From positions 1-46,561 of the forward strand of contig CAMIYM010000019.1 in the NCBI GenBank assembly GCA_946403085.1: DNA of 46,561 nt, given 5' to 3'. The notes beneath the pieces are model-generated. The model was not told where the DNA came from. It made no database searches and saw nothing but the letters and a program-made list of their open reading frames with translations. A program made the translations under genes and the position numbers. The DNA is from an uncultured Clostridia bacterium (GTDB lineage: Bacteria; Bacillota; Clostridia; Saccharofermentanales; Saccharofermentanaceae). Of the stretch, positions 9,286-18,881 are shown piece by piece. How positions within the stretch are numbered: the first letter of the stretch is position 1; the number at the start of each line of letters is the position of its first letter.

Positions 9286-10236
9286 ATGGATGATTGTCTA
9301 GTTTATTTTTTCACAGGCTTTCTGGACAGCGGTAAGACTTCCGTTATCTGTTCATGGATCGGCGGTGAGAATTTCAAGAACCGTAAAGTCGTAGTTATCA
9401 ACACTGAAGAAGGTGAAGAGGAATATAAGCAGGAGAACTACGAGGGCGCTGACCCCGTGGTCATCAACTGCGATACCGAAGATGTCGACAAGGAGATGAC
9501 TTTCGACATCGAGAAGAAGTATCAGCCGGGTGTCGTATTCATCGAGTGGAACGGCTCCGTATCCCCTGCAGAGTTTTTCGAGAAAGTAGATGTGCCTGAA
9601 CGCTGGGCACTTGCCGCATCCGTGGTCGTCATCGACGCTTCCACATACGGCGAATACTTCAAGAACATGCAGACATTCTTCGCTGACTATTTCAGATACG
9701 GCGACACTGTTATCTTCAACAGGGTCGACGAGCAGAACGATAATATCCCCAAGCTCAGAGGCTCAGTTAAGGCCGTAAATCCCGGCATGAGCATCAACTT
9801 CCTTGGTGAAGACAATAAGATCATCAGGATCGAGGACCATCTTCCTTTTGACCTTAAGCAAAACCCCTGCAATATCTCAGCTGAAGACTTCGGCCTGTTC
9901 TATACGGATGCCATGGACAACATGGCCCGTTACAATGGCAAGAGAGTCAGCCTCATAGGTCAGGCTGTGATCTTAAGGGAATTCAATGGACGCGCGTTCG
10001 TACTTCAGAGACAGGCATATACCTGCTGCGCTGCCGACATCCAGATGATGGGTGTTCTCTGCTTCTATGAATTCAAGTCTAATTTCCCTGCAGGACAGTG
10101 GCTCAAGGTTACGGGCCAGGTAAGATATTTTGAAGACGATGACGGACAGGGCGGCAAGGTAAACGTTCCCTGCCTCACAGTCGAGGACTATGCCATAACA
10201 AGCAAGCCCGAAAACGATGTTATATATTTTAATTGA
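9286..10236 (+). CDS. CobW/COG0523-like GTPase fused to a YcgQ C-terminal (DUF1980-like) domain
   Basis: This is a 316-residue two-part protein. Residues 1-190 resemble the G3E GTPase CobW family: a P-loop GFLDSGKTS at 11-19 (usual form GFLGAGKTT), VVFIEWNGSVSP in place of the usual switch region, and NRVD at 145-148 as the base-specificity motif. The metal-binding CxCC motif of the family is absent. Residues 205-316 resemble the C-terminal domain of YcgQ (TIGR03943/DUF1980): GKRVSLIGQAVIL, AFVLQRQAYTCCAADIQMMGV (Cys247-Cys248) and QWLKVTGQV. YcgQ, with its permease partner YcgR, is linked to metal uptake in Bacillus. It is followed 22 nt later by a second CobW gene, so a joint metal-handling role is inferred. 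The start has GAGGTG 11 nt upstream. Confidence 0.8.
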   Translation: MDDCLVYFFTGFLDSGKTSVICSWIGGENFKNRKVVVINTEEGEEEYKQENYEGADPVVINCDTEDVDKEMTFDIEKKYQPGVVFIEWNGSVSPAEFFEKVDVPERWALAASVVVIDASTYGEYFKNMQTFFADYFRYGDTVIFNRVDEQNDNIPKLRGSVKAVNPGMSINFLGEDNKIIRIEDHLPFDLKQNPCNISAEDFGLFYTDAMDNMARYNGKRVSLIGQAVILREFNGRAFVLQRQAYTCCAADIQMMGVLCFYEFKSNFPAGQWLKVTGQVRYFEDDDGQGGKVNVPCLTVEDYAITSKPENDVIYFN

Positions 10237-10258
10237 CGATAGAAAAGAGGCATTTTAA

Positions 10259-11362
<1,104 letters not shown>

Positions 11363-11368
11363 TGTCAT

Positions 11369-12745
11369 ATGGGTAAAGCAGGACTTAAGATCATCGTAGT
11401 AGGTGCCGGCAAGGTCGGCGACACGCTCGTAAACAGACTTGCGGAAGAAGGCCACAACCTGGTCATCATCGACAAGAATGTCGACCGCCTTACTGAACTC
11501 GCAAACCTTTGCGATTGCATGGGAATCATCGGCAACGGTGCCAGCCATGAAGTACTGGAAGAAGCAGGCGTTTCTTCTGCCGATCTCTTCATCTCGGTTA
11601 CCGAATCAGATGAGCTTAATCTCCTTTGCTGCATGATCGCCAAGCAGTTCAACAAAAGACTTGCCACGATCGCCCGAGTCAGGAACCCTGACTACGGTAA
11701 GGAAGTTCCTTACTTAAGATCCAAGCTCAGCCTTGATATGATCATCAACCCTGAGTATGAAGCCGCAGTAGAGGCAGCCCGTATACTGTTCCTCCCTGCT
11801 GCCATTTCCATCAACTCTTTCGCACACGGAAGTGCCGAGTTAGTTAAGATCAAGATCCCTGAAGGCAATGTTCTTGACGGCAAGACAGTTGCTTATCTGG
11901 GCAGCAATTATACTAACGACTTAGTCATCGTCGGCGTCGAGCGCGGCGATGACGTTACTATCCCTAACGGTGCATTTGAGCTCTCCGCAGGCGATATCAT
12001 CTCTTTCGTGGCAACAAGAAAAGTCTGCCACACATTCCTTAAGTCGATAGGCTTCAAGACAAATTCCGTCAGGAGCACCATCATGATCGGCGGAGGCAAG
12101 TCAGCTTTCTATCTTGCTGACCAGCTTATCAAGACAGGTATCGATGTTAAGATCATCGAGAAGGATCTTAAGCGCTGCGATGAATTGAGCGAGCTTCTTC
12201 CCAAGGCAACCATCATCAACGGTGACGGTATCAACGAAGCTCTTCTCGAAGAGACAGGCATCAGGGACGTCGATTCCGTAGTTGCAATGACAGGCATCGA
12301 TGAAGAGAACATCATGCTCTCACTTTTCGCCAGACAGATCTCCAAGGGAATCAAATCGGTAACCAAGATCAACAAGATCAGCTTCACAGACGTTATCAAC
12401 CGTCTGGATCTCGGAAGCGTTATATATCCGAAGCAGATAACTGCAGAAGCTATCATAGGTTACGCACGTGCCAAGCAGGCTTCTATCGGAAGCAACGTTG
12501 AAGTCATGTATCATCTTTTCGATGAGAAGGCAGAAGCAATCGAGTTCAAGGTAATGGAGAATTCCAATGCCACGGGCAAGCAGCTTAAGGAAATGAAGCT
12601 TAAGCCCAATACTCTCGTATCATTCATCAACCGTTCCGGCAAGATCATTATCCCTAAGGGTGATGACTCGATCGAGGTCGGCGATACCGTTATGATCGTA
12701 ACGAAAAATAAAGGCTTTACGGCTTTGACGGACATTCTCAGATGA
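11369..12745 (+). CDS. trkA: Potassium uptake regulator TrkA (two RCK domains)
   Basis: This 458-residue cytoplasmic protein has two tandem NAD-binding RCK units: the first starts IIVVGAGKVGDTLVNRL (9-25), the second TIMIGGGKSAFYLADQL (~235). Each is followed by an RCK_C/TrkA_C part. It gates the TrkH membrane pore in response to nucleotides. There is no clear ribosome binding site; the start lies 6 nt after the CobW stop, which suggests coupling. Its last codons overlap the trkH start by 4 nt (ATGA). Confidence 0.95.
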   Translation: MGKAGLKIIVVGAGKVGDTLVNRLAEEGHNLVIIDKNVDRLTELANLCDCMGIIGNGASHEVLEEAGVSSADLFISVTESDELNLLCCMIAKQFNKRLATIARVRNPDYGKEVPYLRSKLSLDMIINPEYEAAVEAARILFLPAAISINSFAHGSAELVKIKIPEGNVLDGKTVAYLGSNYTNDLVIVGVERGDDVTIPNGAFELSAGDIISFVATRKVCHTFLKSIGFKTNSVRSTIMIGGGKSAFYLADQLIKTGIDVKIIEKDLKRCDELSELLPKATIINGDGINEALLEETGIRDVDSVVAMTGIDEENIMLSLFARQISKGIKSVTKINKISFTDVINRLDLGSVIYPKQITAEAIIGYARAKQASIGSNVEVMYHLFDEKAEAIEFKVMENSNATGKQLKEMKLKPNTLVSFINRSGKIIIPKGDDSIEVGDTVMIVTKNKGFTALTDILR

Positions 12746-14208
12746 ATATAAGAATGTTGGTATACATCCTGGGCAAAGTCCTTCTGATCGAAGGAGTGCT
12801 TATGCTCCTGCCCATTCTTTGCGGCCTTTTCTATGGTGAGGGGCTTGTCCTTTACTATGTCGCTCTTGCAGCGATCTATGTCGGGGCAGGATTCCTGATC
12901 TCGATGAAAAAGCCCAAGAACATGACTGTCTTCATCAAGGATGGCTGTGTTGCCACAGCACTTTCCTGGCTTGTATTAAGTGTCTGCGGATGTCTTCCTT
13001 TTATTCTGACAGGCGAGATCCCTTCTTTTACAGATGCTATGTTCGAGACAGCATCCGGATTCTCCACAACAGGTGCGAGCATCCTGACAGATGTCGAAGC
13101 AATGTCCCACACTTCCCTTATGTGGCGTTCACTCACCCACTGGATCGGCGGTATGGGCGTTCTTGTATTCCTTCTTGCCGTAGTCCCTATGACAGGCGGA
13201 TCCAACATGAACCTTATGAGAGCAGAAAGCCCCGGACCTTCTGTAGGAAAGATCGTTCCCAAGGTAAGATCCACGGCCAAGATGCTCTATCTCATCTATC
13301 TTGCGATGACAGTTGCGGAGATAATCATTCTCTTCGCTTGCGGCATGCCTTTGTTCGACAGTATCTGTTCCGCATTCGGTACTGCCGGCACGGGCGGCTT
13401 CGGTGTAAGGAATGACAGCTTTGCCTCATACGCACCCCACATTCAGTGGATCGTTGCCATATTCATGATCATGTTTGGTGCGAACTTTAATTTCTATTAT
13501 TACTTCACGACCAGACAGATCAACAAGGCCTTCAAGATGAGCGAGGTCAAGGTATACCTTGCCATAATCGCAGTAGTTACGGGAATAATCTGTTTCTCTG
13601 TCATGGGCATCTACGGAAGCTTCGGTGAAGCACTGCGCCACTCATTCTTCCAGGTAGCCACCATCATCACGACGACAGGTTTCGCTACGACGGATTTCGA
13701 TCTGTGGCCTTCTGTCGCCAAGTTCCTCTTGCTTGGTCTCATGATAATCGGTGCATGTGCAAGTTCTACCGGCGGCGGTATCAAGGTTGCAAGATTCCAG
13801 ATCATGTTCAAGACAGTCAAAAGAGAGATCCAGTCTTATATCCACCCGAGAACAGTCAAGAAGATCCTTATAGACGGCAAATCCGTTGACTCTGATGTGG
13901 AACACTCTGTCGCACTCTACTTCTTCATCTACATGATCGTTTTTGCGGTCTCAATGTTCATCGTATCTTTTGAGGGACATGATCTTGTGACGGTATTCTC
14001 CTCAGTCGCAGCCACATTCAACAACATCGGCCCTGGTCTTGCGCTGGTAGGACCGACACATAACTACAGCTTCTTCTCTAATGTATCCAAGTGGGTATTC
14101 ATTATCGATATGCTTGCCGGAAGACTTGAGCTTATGCCGCTAATAGTATTCCTTACTCCGACAACATATAAGGGAATCATTAAGAAAGCCCCGAAAACCA
14201 GGGCTTGA
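12742..14208 (+). CDS. trkH: Potassium transporter pore subunit TrkH
   Basis: This 488-residue integral membrane protein has the four pore-helix repeats of the Trk/Ktr/HKT family. The selectivity-filter regions are visible as GFSTTGAS, GTAGTGGFG, ITTTGFATTD and FNNIGPG, each with its glycine. It carries K+ inward together with TrkA, whose gene overlaps its start. It ends 3 nt before the stop of the convergent helicase gene, so there is no room for a dedicated terminator. Confidence 0.95.
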   Translation: MNIRMLVYILGKVLLIEGVLMLLPILCGLFYGEGLVLYYVALAAIYVGAGFLISMKKPKNMTVFIKDGCVATALSWLVLSVCGCLPFILTGEIPSFTDAMFETASGFSTTGASILTDVEAMSHTSLMWRSLTHWIGGMGVLVFLLAVVPMTGGSNMNLMRAESPGPSVGKIVPKVRSTAKMLYLIYLAMTVAEIIILFACGMPLFDSICSAFGTAGTGGFGVRNDSFASYAPHIQWIVAIFMIMFGANFNFYYYFTTRQINKAFKMSEVKVYLAIIAVVTGIICFSVMGIYGSFGEALRHSFFQVATIITTTGFATTDFDLWPSVAKFLLLGLMIIGACASSTGGGIKVARFQIMFKTVKREIQSYIHPRTVKKILIDGKSVDSDVEHSVALYFFIYMIVFAVSMFIVSFEGHDLVTVFSSVAATFNNIGPGLALVGPTHNYSFFSNVSKWVFIIDMLAGRLELMPLIVFLTPTTYKGIIKKAPKTRA

Positions 14209-14211
14209 TCA

Positions 14212-15330
14212 TTACACTTCGTAAGGTTCCGGATCGATCTTCGTATACCTGATTATCTCTTCCATTCTCGGACGGTCAAGATATGCGACAAGCGAGAACG
14301 CTTTGCCTGATTTACCTGCACGTGCCGTACGGCCGATCCTGTGAAGATAAAGTTCATTCTCTTTCGGAATATCGTAGTTGAAGATCGCTTCGATATCATC
14401 GACATCGATACCTCTTGCAACGACATCAGTCGCAACCAGAACATCGAATTTATCCGCCCTGTACTGATCCATGACCTTATTGCGGGCTCCCTGTCCGATA
14501 TCACCGTGAAGCACCTTAGCGGCAACGCCTGCTGCCACGAGCTGTTCTCCGACTTTGGATGTTGTGGCTTTGGTATTGCAGAATACGATAGTCTTTCTTA
14601 AGTCTTCTTTTGCCATTACCCTGATTATCGTCTTGAGCTTATCCTTTTCGGGACATTCGATAATATACTGGTCGATGTCGGGATGATCCTCAGCCTTAGG
14701 CATGACATCTATCTCGGCAGCATCAGACATGAATTCCCATGTAATGTTCTGGATCTCTCTTGGCATGGTTGCCGAGAACAAAGCTATCTGCTTATCCTTC
14801 GGAGTCATAGCCATGACTTTTCTGATATCGTTTATAAAGCCCATCTTGAGCATCTCATCTGCTTCATCAAGTACAAGCGTATAGATCTCGGAGATATCAA
14901 CGAGTTTTCTCTGGGCCATATCGATAAGACGTCCTGGAGTGGCAACTACTATCTGAGGCTTCTTCTGGAGTTTTTCTGCCTGAAGGCGCATACTCTGGCC
15001 TCCGATAAGTGCGGCAACCCTGAAACCCTTAATATACTTTGCAAGACCTTTAAGCTCAGTGGTGATCTGAAGAGCAAGCTCTCTTGTCGGGCAAAGGATA
15101 AGTGCCTGAACGAGCTTGGAATCGAGGTTAAGATACTCTATTATCGGTATTCCGAAAGCAAACGTCTTGCCGGTTCCCGTCGGAGCCTTTGCAATGACGC
15201 TGATGTTATCCATCATAAGGGGGATCGCCTTCTGCTGAATAGTCGTGGGTCTCTTAACGCCCATTTTCTTCAGCGCGTCCATCACCTCAGGTGACAGATC
15301 AAGATCTTCAAATGTCTTCTCTTCGCTCAT
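14212..15330 (-). CDS. DEAD-box ATP-dependent RNA helicase
   Basis: This 372-residue protein has all core motifs: Q-motif region FEDLDLSPEVMDALKKMGVKRPTTIQ, motif I APTGTGKT (Gln to Pro against the usual AQTGTGKT), PTRELALQ, TPGRLID, DEAD, SAT, VFCNTK, ATDVVARGIDVDD and HRIGRTARAGKSG. It has no C-terminal extension, so it is a minimal helicase core that remodels RNA in the cytoplasm. The ATG at 15330 has GGTGGA close upstream; a TTG three codons earlier is the other possible start. Confidence 0.93.
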   Translation of the reverse strand: MSEEKTFEDLDLSPEVMDALKKMGVKRPTTIQQKAIPLMMDNISVIAKAPTGTGKTFAFGIPIIEYLNLDSKLVQALILCPTRELALQITTELKGLAKYIKGFRVAALIGGQSMRLQAEKLQKKPQIVVATPGRLIDMAQRKLVDISEIYTLVLDEADEMLKMGFINDIRKVMAMTPKDKQIALFSATMPREIQNITWEFMSDAAEIDVMPKAEDHPDIDQYIIECPEKDKLKTIIRVMAKEDLRKTIVFCNTKATTSKVGEQLVAAGVAAKVLHGDIGQGARNKVMDQYRADKFDVLVATDVVARGIDVDDIEAIFNYDIPKENELYLHRIGRTARAGKSGKAFSLVAYLDRPRMEEIIRYTKIDPEPYEV

Positions 15331-15478
15331 TTCCACCAACCAGTTTCAATATATCCCGCCAACTATATCACAGAAAATCAGATAATGGTAATATTGCCGC
15401 TCGTAAATGACGGATAATAAATAATGTTGTTCTATAATAAATATAAATGATTAACCTTCTGATAAAGGAGTTCTTTAT

Positions 15479-17314
15479 ATGGCAAAGCGTGTATTTCTTA
15501 TAGTTCTTGACAGTTTCGGTATAGGCGGAGCACCTGATGCAGCAAAGTTCGGCGATGAAGGCAGCAACACATTGGCAGCAGTGCTCTCTTATTCAGATAA
15601 GCCTTTTCCCAATCTCGCGAAAATGGGACTTCTCGCAATTGACGGCGAGGATGATCCCAGGATCAAAGCATATAAGGATGCACAGGAATCGATCCCCTCA
15701 CCTATCGGTTCTTATGCCAGGGTAAGGGAGATCTCAGCCGGCAAGGATTCGACTATCGGCCACTGGGAGATCGCAGGCATCATCTCTGACAAGGCACAGC
15801 CCACATATCCGGACGGTTTCCCTGCTGATGTTATGAAAGAGCTCGAGAAGGCTACAGGAAAGGAATTCCTCTGCAACAAGCCTTACAGCGGCACTGATGT
15901 AATCAGGGATTACGGAGAGGAACATATCAGGACCGGAAAGCCCATAATCTACACATCTGCTGACAGCGTTCTTCAGATCGCTGCACATGAAGAAGTCATT
16001 CCACTCGAGGAGCTTTACGGAATCTGCCAGAAAGCAAGAGATGTAATGACAGGCGACAATGCCGTCGGAAGAGTTATCGCAAGACCTTTTATTGGCAAGC
16101 CCGGTGAATTCACCAGAACAGCCAACCGTCACGACTTCTCACTTTCAGCGCCCTCATCCACCATGCTCGATCTTTTGAAGAGCGAGGGTTATGATGTCAT
16201 CTCCATAGGCAAGATCTACGATCTTTTCGCAGGAAGAGGCCTTACTGAATCCAATCCTACAAAGGGAAACACTGACGGCATCAATAAGACTATCAACATG
16301 ATGGACCGTGACTTTAACGGTCTTTGCTTCGTAAACCTTGTCGACTTCGACATGAAGTACGGCCACAGAAATGACATTGAGGGTTATGCCGTTGCAATGC
16401 ATGAGTTTGACGATGCTTTAGGCACGATCCTGGACAAACTGAAAGATGATGATCTTCTCCTTATCACTGCTGACCACGGCTGCGATCCGTCAACAGCTTC
16501 TACGGATCACTCAAGAGAATGCATCCCTCTTCTTATCTATGGCGTAGGATACAAAACTCCCTGCAACATGGGTGAGCTTACAGGCTTCAACAATATCGCA
16601 GGAATCGTCCTTACATCGCTCATGTCCCGCAGCTTCAGAAAGGATTTCCGACCTGAAGCAGATACAAACAAGCCTGATGCGGACAACATCATGAGCTATG
16701 TTGACCTTACAAATCTTAAGACCGTAGCCACCGAAGACGATATCAGGGAGCTCATCGAAAGGGCCGTATCTCTTAAGACAGCATCAGTCTGCATTCAGCC
16801 CTGCTATGTAAAAGATGCAGTAAGATTCTCCAAAGGCAGAGTCGCAGTCTGCACGGTAATAGGTTTCCCTAACGGTTACCAGACAACCGGAACAAAAGTA
16901 TATGAGGCCGGTGAGGCATGTGATAACGGTGCATCCGAGATCGACATGGTGATCAATATCAACTTCGTAAAGTCCGGCCGCTTTGATGAAGTATATGAGG
17001 AAATCAAGCTTATTGCCGATACAGTCCATTCCAAGGGAGCTATCCTCAAGGTGATCATTGAGACATGTGATCTTACAGAGGAAGAAAAGGTCCGTCTTTG
17101 CAGGATCGTAAGTGATGCGAAGGCTGATTTCATTAAGACATCCACTGGCTTTGGCAGTGCCGGTGCAAAGATTGAGGACATAATCCTCATGCGAAATAAT
17201 GTTGATCCTGAAGTAAGGATCAAAGCCGCAGGCGGCATCAGGACCGAAGAAGCGGCCAGAGAGATGCTCTCAGGCGGAGCAGTCAGGATCGGAGCTTCCA
17301 GATTAGGCAGCTGA
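15479..17314 (+). CDS. deoB/deoC: Fused phosphopentomutase (DeoB) and deoxyribose-phosphate aldolase (DeoC)
   Basis: One 611-residue frame covers two full enzymes. Residues 1-395 are DeoB: VLDSFGIGGAPDAAKFGDEGSNT, the nucleophile region GKDSTIGHWE (a Ser at the position where many DeoB have Thr), and metal ligands in NLVDFDMKYGHRND and TADHGCDPS. Residues ~400-611 are DeoC: YVDLTNLK, CTVIGFPNGY, EIDMVIN, VIIETC, the Schiff-base Lys553 in KTSTGFG, and KAAGGIRT. The first part isomerises deoxyribose 1-phosphate to the 5-phosphate; the second splits it to acetaldehyde and glyceraldehyde 3-phosphate. The two are normally separate genes. No stop or frameshift lies at the junction (16660-16690). 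The ribosome binding site is AAAGGAG 8 nt before the ATG. Confidence 0.95.
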   Translation: MAKRVFLIVLDSFGIGGAPDAAKFGDEGSNTLAAVLSYSDKPFPNLAKMGLLAIDGEDDPRIKAYKDAQESIPSPIGSYARVREISAGKDSTIGHWEIAGIISDKAQPTYPDGFPADVMKELEKATGKEFLCNKPYSGTDVIRDYGEEHIRTGKPIIYTSADSVLQIAAHEEVIPLEELYGICQKARDVMTGDNAVGRVIARPFIGKPGEFTRTANRHDFSLSAPSSTMLDLLKSEGYDVISIGKIYDLFAGRGLTESNPTKGNTDGINKTINMMDRDFNGLCFVNLVDFDMKYGHRNDIEGYAVAMHEFDDALGTILDKLKDDDLLLITADHGCDPSTASTDHSRECIPLLIYGVGYKTPCNMGELTGFNNIAGIVLTSLMSRSFRKDFRPEADTNKPDADNIMSYVDLTNLKTVATEDDIRELIERAVSLKTASVCIQPCYVKDAVRFSKGRVAVCTVIGFPNGYQTTGTKVYEAGEACDNGASEIDMVININFVKSGRFDEVYEEIKLIADTVHSKGAILKVIIETCDLTEEEKVRLCRIVSDAKADFIKTSTGFGSAGAKIEDIILMRNNVDPEVRIKAAGGIRTEEAAREMLSGGAVRIGASRLGS

Positions 17315-17431
17315 TATACAAATTTTTGTTCGTTTTTGTTCTAAAACGCATTTTAGTACCATTATTGGAACATTAACCGTGATATAGTACCTCCAAGAAA
17401 GAACATTTGAACTTTTTGGAGGTATTTTACG

Positions 17432-17749
17432 ATGTCACCTACAGATATGCTTATCTTCTTTTTCTTCATTCTTGTCTGCGTCAAGGCTGCTATAGACTGC
17501 AAGGATTACTGGATGGATAAGGAGGAAGAATGCGAAGCATTGGCAAGATCTGTCAGACGCACATCCAGACCTGCGGTAAGACATGCAGCGTCAAGACCTG
17601 CCATGCCGGTTAAAGCTGTTGTCAGACCTTCTGCGGCAATGCGTCCCTCCGCAGTACGCATCACCCCCATAAAGCGTGTGAATAAGCCTGCAGCGGCAAC
17701 AGGTGTCCGTATCTCCAGATACCATTTGAATGATAAGGGTGTAGCTTAA
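17432..17749 (+). CDS. Small single-pass membrane protein with Arg/Ala/Pro-rich tail, unrecognised
   Basis: This 105-residue protein has one N-terminal hydrophobic helix (LIFFFFILVCVKAAI, residues 7-21), a short acidic stretch, then about 70 residues rich in Arg, Ala, Pro and Val with repeated motifs like RPAxR and RPSA. By the positive-inside rule the tail should be cytoplasmic. I do not recognise a family. The composition resembles nucleic-acid-binding tails, but that is only a compositional remark. TTTGGAGG sits about 9 nt before the start, so it is probably really translated. It is monocistronic, with a hairpin region downstream. Confidence 0.65.
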   Translation: MSPTDMLIFFFFILVCVKAAIDCKDYWMDKEEECEALARSVRRTSRPAVRHAASRPAMPVKAVVRPSAAMRPSAVRITPIKRVNKPAAATGVRISRYHLNDKGVA

Positions 17750-17808
17750 GTCCCGACCAAAGACAGCTTGCCCAGTCTATATATCCATTTTCTCCGTATA
17801 GGGATTAA

Positions 17809-17877
17809 CCCGGCCTTGCTTGCCAACAGTTCTCCAATCACCTCACAAAAAGCAAGGCCGGGATATCTCTCCCGGCC
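17809..17877 (-). terminator. Terminator with a three-part repeat, after the diguanylate cyclase gene
   Basis: GGCCGGG (17856-17862) and CCCGGCC (17871-17877) pair around an 8-nt loop. On the minus strand this is followed by TTGCTTTTT, a good intrinsic terminator for the GGDEF gene that ends at 17897. A third copy of the arm, CCCGGCCTTGCTT at 17809-17821, can instead pair with AAGCAAGGCCGGG at 17850-17862 over 13 bp, so two hairpins compete for the same middle strand. Confidence 0.7.
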
Positions 17878-17896
17878 ATTACATTTTGCATTCATC

Positions 17897-18835
17897 TCAG
17901 AACGATATCTTGTTCTTGCCTTCCCTCTTGGACTTGTTAAGCTTTCTTTCAGCCCTGGACAGAAGATCGGAAAGATCCGGTTCATTATTATCGAACATCG
18001 CAAGGCCGACTGATATCGTTACCTTTTCCCTCTTTCCATCAAGGATAATGGGTTCATTGGCGACCTGCTCGACGAGCTTCTTGGCGATGCCGACAGCTGA
18101 TATCTTGTCTGTATCAAGAAGCACGATCGCGAATTCGTCACCGCCTGTACGGAAGCATGTATCTTCAGTTCTTACATTGGAGACGCAGAGATCTGCAACA
18201 CTTCTTAATACGATATCTCCGTTCTGCTGGCCATGAAGGTCGTTAACGTTAGTCATGTCATCGACATCTGCCACGAGAAGGGCGAATGTACTTCCGTCAG
18301 ATCTTTTCTCGTAAAGACTTGCATACTTTTCGAGAGTCTCATAGAAATAGCGTCTGTTATAAAGACCGCTGAGATCGTCGACGCGGGCAAGACGCTCCAT
18401 CTTGTGATAAGAACGCTCAAGTTCCTTCTCCAGTTTCTTGGTCTCAGTGATATCTCTGCTGATGCCCCATGTACCGACGATCTGGTTATTCTTGTCATAC
18501 AGGGGATACTTCGAAGCACTGTAATACTTTGAATTGTCTTCGTCTATTGGAAGCTCCTCAAGGATATTAAGAACGGGCTTTCCGGTCCTCATGATCTCGA
18601 GTTCAGTATCTCTTGCCTTCTGGGCAAAATCCGGAGGGAAAAAGTCAAAGTCCGTCTTGCCTGTAACTTCATCAGGAGAATCCGCACCAAGCTGCCTTGC
18701 ATGCTCGTAGTTATTCCAAATGAACCTGGAATCCTTATCCTTGAAATAGATCGTATCCGAGCTGCTCTTACGTATGGTCTCGATTACGAGCATATCGTTG
18801 ATCTGCATTTCTTCCCAGCTCTTCATCTTAGACAT
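17897..18835 (-). CDS. PAS-domain diguanylate cyclase (GGDEF)
   Basis: This 312-residue protein has no membrane segment. Residues 15-130 form a PAS domain (DTIYFKDKDSRFIWNN, GKTDFDFFPPDFA, GTWGISRDITE), a short coiled linker follows, and residues 150-312 form a GGDEF domain with DDLSGLYNRRYF, the active-site GGDEF at 231-235 and an inhibitory I-site RTED at 222-225 with the standard five-residue spacing. It should make c-di-GMP from two GTP in response to a PAS ligand and be inhibited by its product. The start ATG has AGGAGA about 7 nt upstream. It is 46 nt from the dehydrogenase gene upstream on the same strand, so the two may be co-transcribed. Confidence 0.93.
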   Translation of the reverse strand: MSKMKSWEEMQINDMLVIETIRKSSSDTIYFKDKDSRFIWNNYEHARQLGADSPDEVTGKTDFDFFPPDFAQKARDTELEIMRTGKPVLNILEELPIDEDNSKYYSASKYPLYDKNNQIVGTWGISRDITETKKLEKELERSYHKMERLARVDDLSGLYNRRYFYETLEKYASLYEKRSDGSTFALLVADVDDMTNVNDLHGQQNGDIVLRSVADLCVSNVRTEDTCFRTGGDEFAIVLLDTDKISAVGIAKKLVEQVANEPIILDGKREKVTISVGLAMFDNNEPDLSDLLSRAERKLNKSKREGKNKISF

Positions 18836-18881
18836 AGCTTATCTCCTGTTCGGCAATGCATTCAATTAAATGCGTCAGTTG

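Noticed and set aside
17320..17431. GAAC/GTTC motifs upstream of the small membrane protein gene that could suggest a LexA (SOS) box.
   Set aside because: The copies are direct or wrongly spaced and do not form GAAC-N4-GTTC, so a LexA site is not supported.
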